Shown: positions 22,785 to 34,858 of the stretch, piece by piece
Layout: every line of letters begins with the position of its first letter
Position numbering within the stretch: the first letter of the stretch is position 1
Source of the DNA: Paragordius varius
Lineage: Eukaryota; Nematomorpha
Direction of reading: 5' to 3'
Assembly: GCA_964247055.1 (NCBI GenBank)
Contig: OZ176050.1
Span: 14,942,001 to 15,006,000 of the forward strand
Length of the DNA: 64,000 bases
Position numbers and translations under genes: made by a program
The notes under the pieces: generated by a model
The model's database searches: none
What the model was told of the DNA's origin: nothing
Seen by the model: the letters and a program-made list of their open reading frames with translations, nothing else

Positions 22785-24320
22785 CCAGAGACGCAATCAA
22801 CGCTAACTTATGACTCGCGCTTACTGGGAATTCCTCATTCAAGGAAAATAATTACAATTCCCTATCCCCATCACGAAAGAGTTTCAACATATTACCCAGA
22901 AATCCTCCCGGACCAGGGAAATATTACGCTGATTCTTTCAGTGGAGCGCGCGTGCCACCCCCGACATTTAGGGTCATCACAGACTTGTTATTGATCAATC
23001 TCGTGCGACTGCAATATTGTCGCTTATCCCTCTAAGCTTCGCGACGTCAACGTTCTAGTAATCAGTAGAGTCTCGTTCGTTATCGGAATTAACCAGACAA
23101 ATCATTCCACCAAAACGGCCATGCCCCACCACCCACTGAATCGAGAAAGAGCAGTATCCTGGCCGGGTGAGTTTTCCCGTGTTGGGTCAAATTAAGCCGC
23201 AGGCTCCACTCCTGATGGTGCCCTTCCGACAATTCCTTTAAGTTTCAGCTTTTCAACCATACTTTCCCCGGAACCCAAAAACTTTGGTTTCCCAAAGGCT
23301 ACCCGTCGGGTCATGTATACCACGACAAATCGCCGGTCGGCATCTATGGTCAGAACTGCCTTTGAACCTCTGACTTTCGCTTGATTAATGAAAACATTCT
23401 TGGCAAATGCTTTCGCAGTTGTTCGTCCTGCAGCGGTCCAAGAATTTCACCTCTAGCGCCACAGTGCAGATGTCCCCGTCCGTTCCTCTTAATCATTTAC
23501 TCGGATACCGAAAACCAACAAAAAACCGAGGTCCTATTCCATTAATCCATGCCCAGATATTCGAGGTATCGAGCCTGCTTTTAGTCTAATTTTTTCAAAG
23601 TAAACGTTCCGGTTAACCAAAGACACCCAGTGAGGACTTAAGACAAGAGGATTGTAGGTCGGACAAGGAAACGATCACAGCTAAGCGGGCTCCCTCCCGC
23701 TAACCGAGATCCAACTACGAGCTTTTTAACTGCAACAACTTTAATATACCCTTTTGGAGCTGGAATTACCGCGGCTGCTGGCACCAGACTTGCCTTCCAA
23801 TAGATCCTCGTTAAAGGATTTAAAATGATCTCATTTCAATTACAGCTTCTCGTAAGAGACCTGCATTTGTTATTTATCGTCAGTACCTTCCCGAACTGGG
23901 AGTGGGTAATTTGCCCGCCTGCTGCCTTCCTTGGATGTGGTAGCCGTTTCTCAGGCTCCCTCTCCGAAATTTAACCCTGATTCTCCGTTACCCTCTACGA
24001 CCATGGTGGGCATATAACCTACCATCGGCATTTGATAAGGCAGACATTTGAAAGATACGTTGCCGGTACAAGACCATGCGATAGGCAAAAAGTTATTTAG
24101 AGTCACCAAAAACGGTTAGTTTTTGTTCTAATAAAATCTATCTAACCATACAATTCGTTAGCTCTAGAATTACCACAGTTATCCATGTAACATTGACAAT
24201 CTAACAAACCATAACTGATTTAATGAGCCATTCGCGGTTTTACTTTGAGTAATTTATACTTAAACATGCATGGCTTAATCTTGACAAGCGCATATGACTA
24301 CTGGCAGGATCAACCCGGTA
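22606..24320 (-). rRNA. 18S rRNA, full length
   Basis: The 5' end TACCGGGTTGATCCTGCC is at 24320 and the 3' end GGAAGGATCATTA at 22606, giving about 1715 nt, compact for an animal. The 530 loop (GGTGCCAGCAGCCGCGGTAA) and GACGGGCGGTGTGTAC are intact. Three near-universal spots differ. The start has TACCGGG for TACCTGG. The 1100 region has GGAATTGTCGGAAG for GGAATTGACGGAAG (about 23230). Helix 45 has GTAGAGGAACC for GTAGGTGAACC (about 22630). These suggest a decaying copy or an unusually diverged lineage. Confidence 0.94.
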
Positions 24321-24880
24321 TCTTTTACAGTTAAGACAGATAATACAATACGATAACGACACGAATGCGCGTTATAAAGCATACGACGTCACTGAGAACA
24401 AATCCCACACACACCGTACTAGTATAAAATAATTTATACATGGTATCGTTGTAGCCAAATCTTTTAAGATATTAGCTACTTGAACAAAGCACATCACCAC
24501 TTTATCACGATAAACAATAGCTTTAATGCAACCTAACCTTCGACAATAAAGTTTAAACGTCAAAGTTAGATGTAACACTCTTTTCCATCACCAATTAACT
24601 AGTTACCATAAGTTCAAACATGTAATGCACCTTGGCCTGCAATTAAATATCAGTTTTTCCCAACAAACGACCACCTTAGACATAGATAGATGACATTACA
24701 TTTGAGCAATAAGTGTTAATAACTTTTATCCACTGCAATAACTAAGAAAATTCGTTTATGAGATTTTTTTAGCATTGTCTCCGATTACAGTTAAAGTAAG
24801 TAGCAACCAAACAATTCAAAGGACCGGACAGTGCCATTCCGCAGAACGCACAATACTTCGCAGGGGATGCAGACGGAACG
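24321..24880 (-). other. 5' external transcribed spacer region of the rDNA
   Basis: About 550 bp upstream of 18S with less AT bias than the neighbouring DNA. It ends abruptly at a family C repeat fragment (24883-24958), which probably marks the edge of rDNA-derived sequence. No promoter motif can be recognised. Confidence 0.5.
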
Positions 24881-24882
24881 TT

Positions 24883-24958
24883 TTTTCGTCAGTTGTTTTT
24901 TCTTAAAAAAATGTTGCGGTTGGTTGAAAAAGTTGGTTTTGACTGAAAAACGATTACC
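24883..24958. repeat. Family C MITE fragment at the rDNA edge
   Basis: Contains AATGTTGCGGTTGGTTGAAA and TTTTGACTGAAAAACG, the right-arm units of family C. It sits at the change from rDNA-like to AT-rich DNA. Confidence 0.5.
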
Positions 24959-26101
24959 TGTATATGGAACAATTGTTGGTTATTGTGGCCGTTAAAAATT
25001 ATTTTATTCGTCCCGTGAAAAATCGTAAAAATTTCCAATTTTCGTTCAACCTTGTGTAAATATACATTATGTATTAAAATTATGAAAACCTAAAAATTAA
25101 AAGTGAAGTATTTTATTATTTAACCATATTTTTACAAATGCAAATACTTAAAAATTCATTATAATACATTTGATATAGAAAATATCCAGTTTAAATAGTA
25201 TGGTTTTATGTTCGAAAGCAATTTTATCTTCTATTTTTGCGTTTTGTCTCTATAATTAAAATATTTAGTAGTGTAATTAACAGTATTGTTAAATTTCGCA
25301 TTTTGTTATAATCCATATAAGCTCTAAATATAGATTGGTTTTCACCGGATAGATCGGTATTGTTCCAGGTCATAAACCTGAGCCTAATAATATTTTTCAA
25401 AAATTGTGTAACTTATACCCTTTAAAAAAGCATTTTTAATTAAAATTGAATTTTGAAAAAATAACTCCAAAGCAAAAATAATTAATCAGTCAATGTAATA
25501 GTTTTTTAAACATTAATTATAAATTTTTCCATTAACTCTAACATTTTACGATATACCAAAAATTTATCATACATTTCAGTATCCAATCAAATTATTTTTA
25601 TTAGTTCATTTATCAAATAAATCACCCATGAGTTTATGTCCTTTTCAAACAAGTCGTATATTATTAACTTTGACAAATAGATTTCATCACAGAAAAATGT
25701 TAGAAATTTTGGCTAATATATCGTGACCTTATTTATATGTTAAATATTTTTCAGCTCAATCACAACAACTGAAATTATTTTGGAAAATATATATGGTTAG
25801 CAGAAATGTATATATGAATTTTTATTTTGTTATAATGGTTAAAAATATCACATAATGATTAATTAAATACGATCGTCTCTGTTTTTTAATTTTATTTGTA
25901 TTGGTGAATATTATATCATAATTTTTATCGATATTTCCGATCAAAAAATAATAGAATAAAAAGTAATTGTAAAGTGATTGGCATGATCTGTTATAAAATT
26001 ATCATACATAACATATATAATTCATAAATACAATTGATTAGTTATTAAATTTCCCAACCCCAAATTTTTTTTTTGAAAAAAGCAAAATATTGAATTTCGT
26101 C
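24959..26101. other. AT-rich region upstream of the mab-21-like gene
   Basis: A decayed right end of family A is at about 25195-25280 (GCGTTTTGTCTCTATAATT). Nothing else is recognised. The mab-21-like promoter should lie here, but no defined element is visible. Confidence 0.4.
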
Positions 26102-28284
26102 ATGTATGAAATGAATAGTGTATATTCGATTGATGCTTGTAGTAGAAACAATGTGAATCACCCTAATTACAATCCAACATCTAAAATTGAAACGTCCAGT
26201 ATTGTTCCCCAATCTAATGTAAGAACCGATGAATATTACGAGACATTCCGACATGACCGCTACAAATTGTGTGTCGAATCTAATTACTTTATGGACACGC
26301 CTATTTCAAGCACCACTAATTATGCAAGCATAAATCGCAATAGTATATCAGTGGCTATCAGCTCATTTTACGAACAAAAAGTTTTAGGGCGGAAGCAGGC
26401 CCTGTCCACAGCTATACAGGAGATGGCCCCCGTTATTTGTGATTTGTTGAAAGAAATCGAGAAATCTGAGCCGCGGTTTGTTAGTTCCCTAAATTACGAT
26501 GAAACGAGCGGGCGATTTGATGGATTAACTGTTGTGGGGGGAACGCTGGCTGCTTTTAATTTAACTGATAATTCTGAAAAGTTGGAGAAGCATTTTAACA
26601 CTAACCTATTAAGTCCTCCCAATTATATGATATGTTTGGAGGTTAACTTATTCCTCAATCAAATGGGCGTCTTTAATTTCGTTGATGATGGGAATAGCCC
26701 AGGGTGCTCGGTCCTTAAGCTTAGCGATGGCCGAAAAAGGTCTATGTCTCTTTGGGTTGAATTTATAACTGCATCGGGATTTTTGTCAGCCCGTAAAATC
26801 AGGGCTAGATTTCATTCGCTTCTTATTGATGCTTGTGCTAAAATTGAGGGGATATACGGCAAGACAGGTGGGAATACCACTGATGGTAACCCGAATCGTA
26901 ATACGAAACCTATTATAAAGATTTTCGCGTCCACTGAGCCCTATGTAGAATCTGTATGTTCTTCCTCTACTAACAAACTCTTATATTCAGAAACTTATAA
27001 GCCAGACCCATTTAACAATTCATCATTATCATCCATTTATCCTTTGTGCAATGAAAATTTTTCTGGAACATCCTTTGAGAATAATGATGAAGATAGTCTT
27101 AATTTTGAAAAGACCAAACAAAATATTCATAACACCACAAACGGGGACGTTACACTCACGCTTTGGGACAAATACCACGTAACCATTGTTCCAGCCTTTA
27201 GGTGTCCGGGGATGTGGCCTTTAAGTGCTAATGCTTGGCCTTATAACAGAATATCTAGGCACCATTTATCAAATGGATCTGGTGTTTCTAACAATAAAAA
27301 CGAGACTACGTCCACAGCTGTTCCAATCGGATTGCCGTTTTTGGAGCCTAAGATATCGCTATGGCCTAATCAAGACCTCATAAGTAAGGCAAAATCAAAA
27401 GGATTCTTACTTATTTCCAGGGAACCGCAAAATTATACGACGCTCAACAAACAGCTACAAACTGAAACAACCAAACCCCCGTTTGGAAATAGTGATAACA
27501 CATGTAAGGCAAACAATCTAATAAATACCAGCACTAAAACCGTCTCTATACCCCAATTACCGCCATGTTTGGCTGATGAGAAATTTTCACTTGCAAATAG
27601 TTTGATGTTTGAAGGTGACACTTGGCTCATGACTTTCACTGAGGCCGAAAACATTTTACTGGAGGGCGGTTGCCGGAAAATTATTTTTCAAATACTTAAA
27701 ACTTTAAGAGATCGTCATTTGAATGAAATACCTGGTTAATTTATTCATTTTCTTATATATTTTGTTTTATTTGTTAAATGGCTAAGAACCTTTTTTGATT
27801 ATATGTTTAGTATTAAATATTTTTTAGAAAATACATGTATATTTTTTTCGTAGGTAAACCAATTAGTGTATATGTACTTAAAACGTTGCTCCTGTTTGAA
27901 TGTGAAAAACATCCTTACGATTTTGAATGGGATTGGCATATGGCCTCACCAACCCCCATAATAAGCCCGACAGAAAATTTAACAGGACAATGGACAAGAG
28001 ATTCAAAATGCAATTCTCTCTATCAACCATATTCAGAGCAATCTGAGACAGCGTTAAAAGCCTATACAATACCTCGCAATCCACTGGTTTTAGATCGAAT
28101 TATTGGCGTTTTGAATCAACTTTTACATTGTTTAGGGACTAAAAAGTGTCCCCATTATTTTTTACCGGCAGTCGATCTTTTCAAGGAATACCCCAGCCTT
28201 TGTTTAACGCTTGCGACAAGGGAAGTTTGGAAACTTTTGCGAAAAATAACTTTTAGTCCGGAACATTGTTGGAAACATTTATGA
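26102..28284 (+). CDS. Mab-21-like protein (Mab21L1/2 type)
   Basis: Two exons, 26102-27734 and 27854-28284, are joined by a 119-nt GT-AG intron in matching phase (687 aa). The start is the first ATG of the long open frame. Mab-21 proteins have a nucleotidyltransferase-like fold related to cGAS and act in development of sense organs and other tissues; their biochemical activity is unsettled. Hallmarks are EPRFVSSLN, NQMGVFNFVDDG, VLKLSDGRKRSMSLWVEF, TASGFLSARKIRARF, then FRCPGMWPLSANAWP, GGCRKIIFQILKTLRDRHL, LLFECEKHP and KKCPHYFLPAVDLF. The core matches vertebrate MAB21L1/2 (359 aa) very closely. The protein is about 330 residues longer: an Asn/Ser-rich N-terminal extension of about 80, an insert after EPRFVSSLN and low-complexity inserts in the middle. 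Confidence 0.95.
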
Positions 28285-29881
28285 ATCAAGAGTATGTGAT
28301 AAATGCCTCTTAAATGCCAATTACATAAATTAAATAAATCAAATAAATGTTATTAAGATAAAAGAGTTATTTTAATGCTTGGATTCAAATAGAACAATTG
28401 ACGCCTTTAGACCAAGTCTAAAGTATATAAAATACTAGGAAAAAGGTCGGCCACAGTTTAAATTTATGTGTTTACCTTGATAAAAATTATATAAATATGC
28501 TAAATTATGATAAAAGTTTCACAACAAACTACTTTGAAGCCATTTTTTATTTTGCAACTTTTTAGCAAAATATCGTGTTTTTTTGATTCTAGCGCTAAAA
28601 TTTATATACTATTTTAAAGTGACATTAACATTAATATTGACAGAAAAAAATTGCATTAAATTTTGTTAATGTACTCCTGTCATAATTTTTGCCTCGATAT
28701 CACCCATTAGATAAGTAATATTTATCATTTTTTTGAAATGCTTTCAATAAATTCCATATGATTAAAAAATTTGTTTTAACACGTCTGGGGTCGTTAACTA
28801 CCTGAATTTGAATCGAAAGACATGTAGACACAATTTTTAAATGTTTGCCATAGTTTATCCTATTTAAATAAATTTTAATAAATATCAAAAAATTTTATAT
28901 ATTAAAATATAAAAAAAATTGTAAAATACGGTATAATAACTTTCATTACATAAATTTTATTTTCTCCTAAACTTTTAATTTTATATATCATTTTAAGAAA
29001 ATTTATAACCAACAACTGTATAATATATATATCCTATTTTGATCTATTTTAATTTTTTCTATTAAAAAATGTAATTTATCAAAAATGATACATTACCTAA
29101 CTTTGCGAGTAAAGATGTAAAAGATAAATATATATCAATTAATATTATGTATATTTATATAGTAGCGTATAGCATAAAACATTATTAGTCCATAAAAAAA
29201 TATAAAATTGTTTTCAAGCCTAGTTGTATATACACATATCCATAATATCCCCTTTTTTAAACATTTTTTATGGACTAATAATGTTTTATGCCATACGCTA
29301 CTGTATTCAAACGGAACCACTATTATAACACCCCCTTTGTACCATTTAGATAAATATTTTAAGTATATTATCATTTTTTTAATGACACGCGTCTTCATAA
29401 AATATCAACTAACAACTTTAACATGATCTTAAATATGTCGCTAGTTAATAAACAGTATTATATTACAAAAAAACTTCGATATTCAATTCATCAAAAAACT
29501 AAAGTTAATTTTAACAAATAATACCAAAACAAATTACATTAAATATTTTATATCGAAAACGTTTTTAAAAAAAAAATATTTTTTTTAAACCCGAGGAACT
29601 TTCAGTATAAAAACATTGTAAATTTAAGTTGTATGATTTTGAAATATAGTTTACACAAATTTTTCATTTTTAATTATTGTTATAGGTTAGCTCAAATATA
29701 AAAAATGTCAAGGTGTACATATATATATATATATATGCATGATATGTGTACTTTATGACCATCTTTAGCGTTTAAAAACATTATTTTAAAATTGTGACCT
29801 CTCTAAATATATCATTTATCTAATATAATCTCACCATTTTTTTGAAATAAATTTAGTCTATCGACCATACCTTAAAACGCA
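28285..29881. other. AT-rich interval with a dispersed repeat and a hairpin MITE
   Basis: About 28440-28700 matches repeats at 52.76-53.13 kb and 61.59-61.85 kb (shared core GCAACTTTTTAGCAAAATAT). A hairpin element lies at 29162-29308. No gene is seen. Confidence 0.45.
29162..29308. repeat. Hairpin MITE, family D
   Basis: Near-perfect inverted repeat of about 39 bp per arm (AGTAGCGTATAGCATAAAAC... and its complement ending ATACGCTACT), flanked by TA. Related ends (TACAGTAGC[A/G]TATGG) occur at 33349-33450 and 52542-52672. TA flanks and short size suggest a Tc1/mariner-type MITE (inference). Confidence 0.7.
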
Positions 29882-30130
29882 ATGATATTCAATACAATAT
29901 GGTTTTCTATTCTTTTGCTTAGTGCTTTAAAAATAAAATTTAGCCATTCGAATTGCCACGTTTTACCAAAAACTACAACTCAAACCCCTACAAGCAGTAT
30001 AACACCATCAGGTACTAAAATACAGAAAATGGTAGATGGCACAGTATCTACACCACATTCTTCTCAAAATATTCCTTCAAAGACGACGAAAGATCCATTG
30101 ATGGAGTATTTTGAGAAAACGGTTGGATAA
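29882..30130 (+). CDS. Small secreted Thr/Ser-rich protein, hypothetical
   Basis: Single open frame of 82 codons from ATG to TAA. The N-terminus MIFNTIWFSILLLSALKIKF looks like a signal peptide. The rest is Thr/Ser/Pro-rich (TTTQTPTSSITPSGTK), as in O-glycosylated secreted proteins. I do not recognise a family. Codon use is less AT-biased than the flanks, which supports a real gene. It may have further exons upstream or downstream, or be a chance ORF. Confidence 0.4.
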   Translation: MIFNTIWFSILLLSALKIKFSHSNCHVLPKTTTQTPTSSITPSGTKIQKMVDGTVSTPHSSQNIPSKTTKDPLMEYFEKTVG

Positions 30131-30239
30131 CAGATAAAAGTTAACAAAGATTTAGTATATATTTGATTTCGATTCACAACTTTATATGTCTTAATATTCT
30201 TGAAATATTAAATTTTTATAGAGTTTTATCAAAAGATTT

Positions 30240-32812
30240 ATTCAGTAAAATTTTAAATTATTTGGACAAAATATCAAAATACAAAGAAAAATATTTTTTT
30301 CCAAAAGATAACCAATTTTTTTGATTTTTTTAGATATAACTCATTGTTTTATACTGTAAAGCAGTAGTACTCACCAAAAAAATTTGACGGGCCAAATAAA
30401 ATATATTTTTTTTTCAAGGGCCATGAACCTTATAATGGCAAATATTCCATAGAATTTGACACATATGCACTTTAAACTCTAAATCAGCACGATGGTTTTT
30501 GCGGATCGCATGTGAATCCAGCTAAAAACTCTTTTGGCACCATTTTTAAAAAAATTAAAATATTTTGATAACAACATTTACTTTGATACTAACCAATAAT
30601 TTGACGAATTTGGTTGCGCTTTATGCAGGCCAATCTTAATACGTCGCCCATATGATCATCGGTTAGGCGATTTCTGTATGTATTCTTGACTACTACATTT
30701 TTGAATATGTCGTCTAACACGTGTAAGTTGAGGGAATAACATTTAGGATAACTTTACCACATTTTCCTAAAATTTCATATTTATTTGGCACATCTTGCCA
30801 AAACTATATCTTTCTCTATTCTCCTTGAATATAGCCTCATTGGAATCATTTTTAAAATGTACGAATTTTTATGCGACTGATAACCACAATGTTCAAGTCT
30901 ATTAATATTGGATATATCCATATGCCATGAATTTTCATTAAGTTTTAAGCAATTTTTAATATTTCCAAATTCTTGAATTATTAAATTAAATTCCGCGGTA
31001 AATTCCATATTTTATTTAAAAATCTTGTTTATATTTTATTAATTTTTCTTCAAATGCAAATATTTGATTAGAAAATTGGGTTATTATTTTGCTCCCATGA
31101 AGATTTGTATTAAAAATACTTAGTTTATTTGTATTGTCGCAAAGGTAGGCTATAAAACCACCATTTGTCACTTAATTTCCTCGTCAAACTATCTGTTATC
31201 ATTTATAAATAATAGAATATCATGTCTTAAAACAATAATTTTTTTAATACTTTGTTAAGGCTTAGCTACCTCACAGCGGTGTGCAAAATATCATCAAAAG
31301 TGGATATCTTTCAGAAGATTTTCAAATTTACGGCGGTACTCTCTGTCACGGTTGTAATTCACTCTATCCATACATACTAAATTGATATCATCCTTTTACA
31401 CGCGAAACCAAGTTAAACAGATGAAAGCATTCAAAGGATAAAATATTTTTCAAATTATATTTTTAAAAAGAGAAATAAATCTTTTGTTAATTACAATCAT
31501 AGAGGAACATTAACCAATGCAAATCAAAACCAATTTTTTTATGGATATACCATTATTATCGAAAAAAGTGATAATTATTTTAAGAAAATCCCTTCCTTTC
31601 GTGGTATTATTCATTAGTAAATATTTTAAATATTCCTCGTTGATTATGTCGTTGCAAAATCTCACGAAGAGTGCGCATAGAGGTGTTAAACTGTGCTAGA
31701 ATTAATAGCAATAATAAAATATTTTCAGTATTTCAGAGCCAATAATGTATTGTTAAAAATATATTTAGACATATCTTCAATGAGTCGCAAATGTTGAATC
31801 AGAAAGTTGAAGATTTGCTTCATGATTTGATCTTTATTATGGAATTTATCAAATAAAAAAGTGCAACCATTTAATGGACATTCTTTTATTAGTTGGGAAT
31901 CAGTAAACAGTTTCTTTTTTTTCCTAAAATATAGTAAATTCCATAGAAGTTAATGTTACAGCTTTTTCCTGCGGGAAAGCAAACTTTCTGGTATAATTTA
32001 TAATCTTTTTATATTTTTCGTTTCTTCTCTCATGTTCTGGAATTAATGAGAATGATGGGATTGTAAAATGTCTTTCAACATTGTATTTTTTAATAATTAT
32101 GTTAACATATAAGGCAGTTGACAATATTTTTATTAAAAACGACAAAGATTTTTTCCCATTTTTTTAAGGAGCGATTTTCATCGAATAATTTACGTTCTTT
32201 AGCATTAGATGTCGTTTGAATTTATGTTTAATATGGAATGATATAATTTGAATTATGCTAGAAAAAAACAGGTCGAAATTTAATAATGATTTGCAAAATA
32301 TTTTATGGCAATTAAAAAATGATGCAGGAGGCAATGAAAAGAATATGTATATGCAATTTGGGTAAAAGGCTTGCTTAAATACAAAAAAGGTATGCAATAA
32401 ATATTTGAAAATAGTAAAATAGAATACAAAACAACTTGTGTCAAAATTTTGAAATCATTATAATGTAGGGAAATTTTTCTACATTTCAAATTAGGTAAAA
32501 AATAAAAATACCATATTTATATCTAAAGAAAATAAATTAATATTAAAAGCGAAAACTCGTTTGTTTATTTTAAAAAATCATCGATAAAAAAATAATTTGT
32601 ATCAATATGGTCATAGCATAGGGCAATTTTAAGGCACTCTTAGGGCCGCATGCGGCCCGCGGTTTGAGTACCACTGCTGTAAAGCATAGAGATGTAAATT
32701 GGTAATAAAATCAATTACATATTTTACAATTGTAATTAAATGTTTTATATTTAAAATTTGATATTTATATTTTTACGTTTTGTCCGTATAATTTTAATTT
32801 TATCTGTAAAAT
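30240..32812. repeat. MITE family A copy split by a hAT insertion
   Basis: The left half, about 30240-30361, ends ATATAACTCATTGTTTTATA. The right half, 32677-32812, resumes with CATAGAGATGTAAATTGGTA and ends in TTTTGTCCGTATAATTTTAA. Joined, the halves reproduce the normal family A order, showing that the hAT element jumped into an existing MITE. Confidence 0.7.
30362..32676 (-). mobile_element. hAT-family DNA transposon, copy 1 (decayed)
   Basis: Ends CAGTAGTACTCACC... and ...GAGTACCACTG are flanked by the 8-bp target duplication CTGTAAAG (30354-30361 and 32677-32684), as expected for hAT. The terminus next to 32676 contains GCATGCGGCCCGCGG. Minus-strand fragments resemble the transposase of copy 2: the start near 32210 (MTSNAKE...-like) and the C-terminal region at 31008-30781. 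Stops interrupt the frame, so the copy is dead. Confidence 0.85.
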
Positions 32813-32955
32813 AACTATAAACTGATGTTTTGGGTGTATTATGATTACTAAATTATAACCTTCAAAACCACTCATTAATATCCAATGCAGCACTTTACGC
32901 CGAAACAAAATGCATTCCCTTAGAATACGCTATCCCCCTAGCAGGATTAAATGTT

Positions 32956-33327
32956 ATGGCACATCAAATTAAAAGATCTAACATAGGCCCACTGTGGGAA
33001 GCGCTATCATGGAAAGATAATAACACCGAAAATTACAAACAAAACAAAACTACTTGGCTAGGACGCATCTTAACATTCCTTTCAAGATTCGATCTGAATG
33101 AAAACAAATTTATTCAGTTAGTCAAACAAAACAATTGGAAGAAAACGGCCGAAGAATGCAAATTACAAATAATTGCTATGTGTTTGTTAGACCACGAGGA
33201 AAAGAAAGAACAAAAAAAGCTTAGAAAAATTAAAAAATCAAGAACCGATAATGATAATATGTGGATAACGCTTACACTCGAGACCTTAGGGTTCCTTTTT
33301 CTCTTTATTCTACTTTGCGAAATTTAA
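32956..33327 (+). CDS. Tail-anchored-like hypothetical protein
   Basis: Open frame of 123 codons to TAA, which stays open upstream of this ATG to about 32846, so the true start or an acceptor may be earlier (upstream residues include LYAETKCIPLEYAIPLAGLN). The product has a Trp-rich start (GPLWEALSWKD), an amphipathic middle (TWLGRILTFLSRFD), a Lys/Glu-rich charged segment and a final hydrophobic stretch (LETLGFLFLFILL) near the C-terminus, compatible with a tail-anchored membrane protein. I do not recognise the family. Confidence 0.45.
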   Translation: MAHQIKRSNIGPLWEALSWKDNNTENYKQNKTTWLGRILTFLSRFDLNENKFIQLVKQNNWKKTAEECKLQIIAMCLLDHEEKKEQKKLRKIKKSRTDNDNMWITLTLETLGFLFLFILLCEI

Positions 33328-33348
33328 AAAAAAAATATATATATATAT

Positions 33349-33450
33349 ATAGTACAGTAGCATATGGTAAATAATTCAAATAAAATAAAGTTATAATTAA
33401 TTAAAATTAGGTTACAAATCTTAATCTTTTCTTACCATACGCTACTGTAT
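33349..33450. repeat. Family D MITE, small copy
   Basis: Begins TACAGTAGCATATGGTAA and ends TTACCATACGCTACTGTA. Confidence 0.65.
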
Positions 33451-33929
33451 ATAACGAATTTAATTTCCAAAACAGTCTAAACTTATAATAATTTTAAAAT
33501 AAATTTTTGGAACTTTAAAAACTGTACCTTAAATAAATACGATAACACTAACTGAATCAAAATACTTTACGTACATCAAACATTTTATTGCAAATAACTG
33601 GATTTAGAAACAACCATTTTTTTTTTCTCCTTTGAAAATAACTAATTAAAACATCCATAAAATATAAATAAAAAAATATTTCAATATAATAAAGGTAATC
33701 CTAATAAATTTTTTGAATAAATATAAACAGATATAACTTTAAATATAACTTCCTTATTTATATTAGAATAAATCAAACTTTTGTAATCAATGCCCCGTGA
33801 AGGCTATGCTGTGAAGGGGATTGGGGAGTCTTGTGCAGACTGAAACTGTCAAGTTAGATTGATCTTGTTTCACCCCTGATACTGATTACTAAATTATAAC
33901 CTAGAAACTATCGATTTTCTAAATAAGGG

Positions 33930-34690
33930 GCAACTAACATCCGGCCCCAGATATTTTGTGCGGAAGAGTTTGTAAAAATATTCTATTTGAAATCTCATCA
34001 CACAAAAGAATACCCTGATGAAATACATTTCTTGAGTGGGTACCTTTAGTTTTGAGTCTGAATATTACAAGAACTTTGCATTTTTGTGCTAATTTCTCGA
34101 TATCGAAAAAATTAGCGCACATTATATCAAATATATTTAAAAAGCAAAAATACTTAAATTGAAAAAAAACTTTTAGGCGTGGGCTCCTAAACTCAGATTT
34201 CAAATACCTCCGAAACGGGCGATTTTTTAATACACAGAAATGCCGAGATCGCGCGAAAATAATTTTCAATAAATGCTAGAGTATGACATCAAAAAGAAAT
34301 TTTTTGAAAAGCATACATTTTTTTACAAAATTAAAATTTTGGCAAAATTTTGTTGAAGCGTGCTTTATGGAATTTCGATGCTTAGGAAAAACAGTTTAAA
34401 TCTGTTTTAAGATGTTGTAAATGCACTTTATCTATATGGTTTCATGATGCTGAACATTTCTATCACCTAAATTTTGATTCAAATAATTTCCTTTGAAATT
34501 TAATTTTTGTGTTTTTTTACAAAATGATGCTGAATTTTAAAGTAAATCATTAAGATAGGGTGATAGAAATGTTCAGCATCATCCTATTTTATAGAAAATG
34601 CTTCATGGTAGTGTGCATTCGGATTTCGATATGCATTAAAGATATGAAAAAATTGGAAAAAATGGGGAAAATAACTATATTCTTCTCATA
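33930..34690. repeat. Foldback-like repeat region, family H
   Basis: Contains a perfect 24-bp inverted repeat (34444-34467 and 34559-34582, core GATGCTGAACATTTCTATCA) and a segment with TAGGCGTGGGCTCCTAAACT. The latter resembles both arms of the foldback at about 60.63-61.49 kb (TAGATGTGGGCTCCGAACTT). No coding capacity. Confidence 0.5.
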
Positions 34691-34858
34691 ATCATAATAA
34701 TTTTTACTGCTCATCTTTTATTTACAAATAAAATGTTAAAAGAAAAATATATGATAGTTTGCCAGCTAAAAACATTTTGTTTTCTAATATTGAAACGAAG
34801 TGTACCGTCGCATTAATACATGTTGCAATAAACAATATAATTAATTTTTTGGCTTGTG

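Larger units (their letters stand above)
32842..33902. repeat. 20-bp direct repeats bracketing a 1.02-kb segment
   Basis: TGATTACTAAATTATAACCT occurs at 32842-32861 and again at 33883-33902. Between them lie the ORF at 32956-33327, a small family D MITE (33349-33450) and a GC-richer patch at about 33790-33882 containing AGTCTTGTGCAGACT, which can form a small hairpin. The repeats could be a target duplication of an insertion or a chance duplication. Confidence 0.5.

Noticed and set aside
18314-24578. Open frames of 60-145 codons on both strands between 18.3 and 24.6 kb
   Set aside because: They fall inside 28S, 5.8S and 18S rRNA genes and spacers and are not protein genes.
33790-33882. GC-richer patch as a spliceosomal or SRP RNA
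   Set aside because: Neither strand matches the U1, U2, U4, U5, U6 or SRP core words I know, so no RNA family is claimed.
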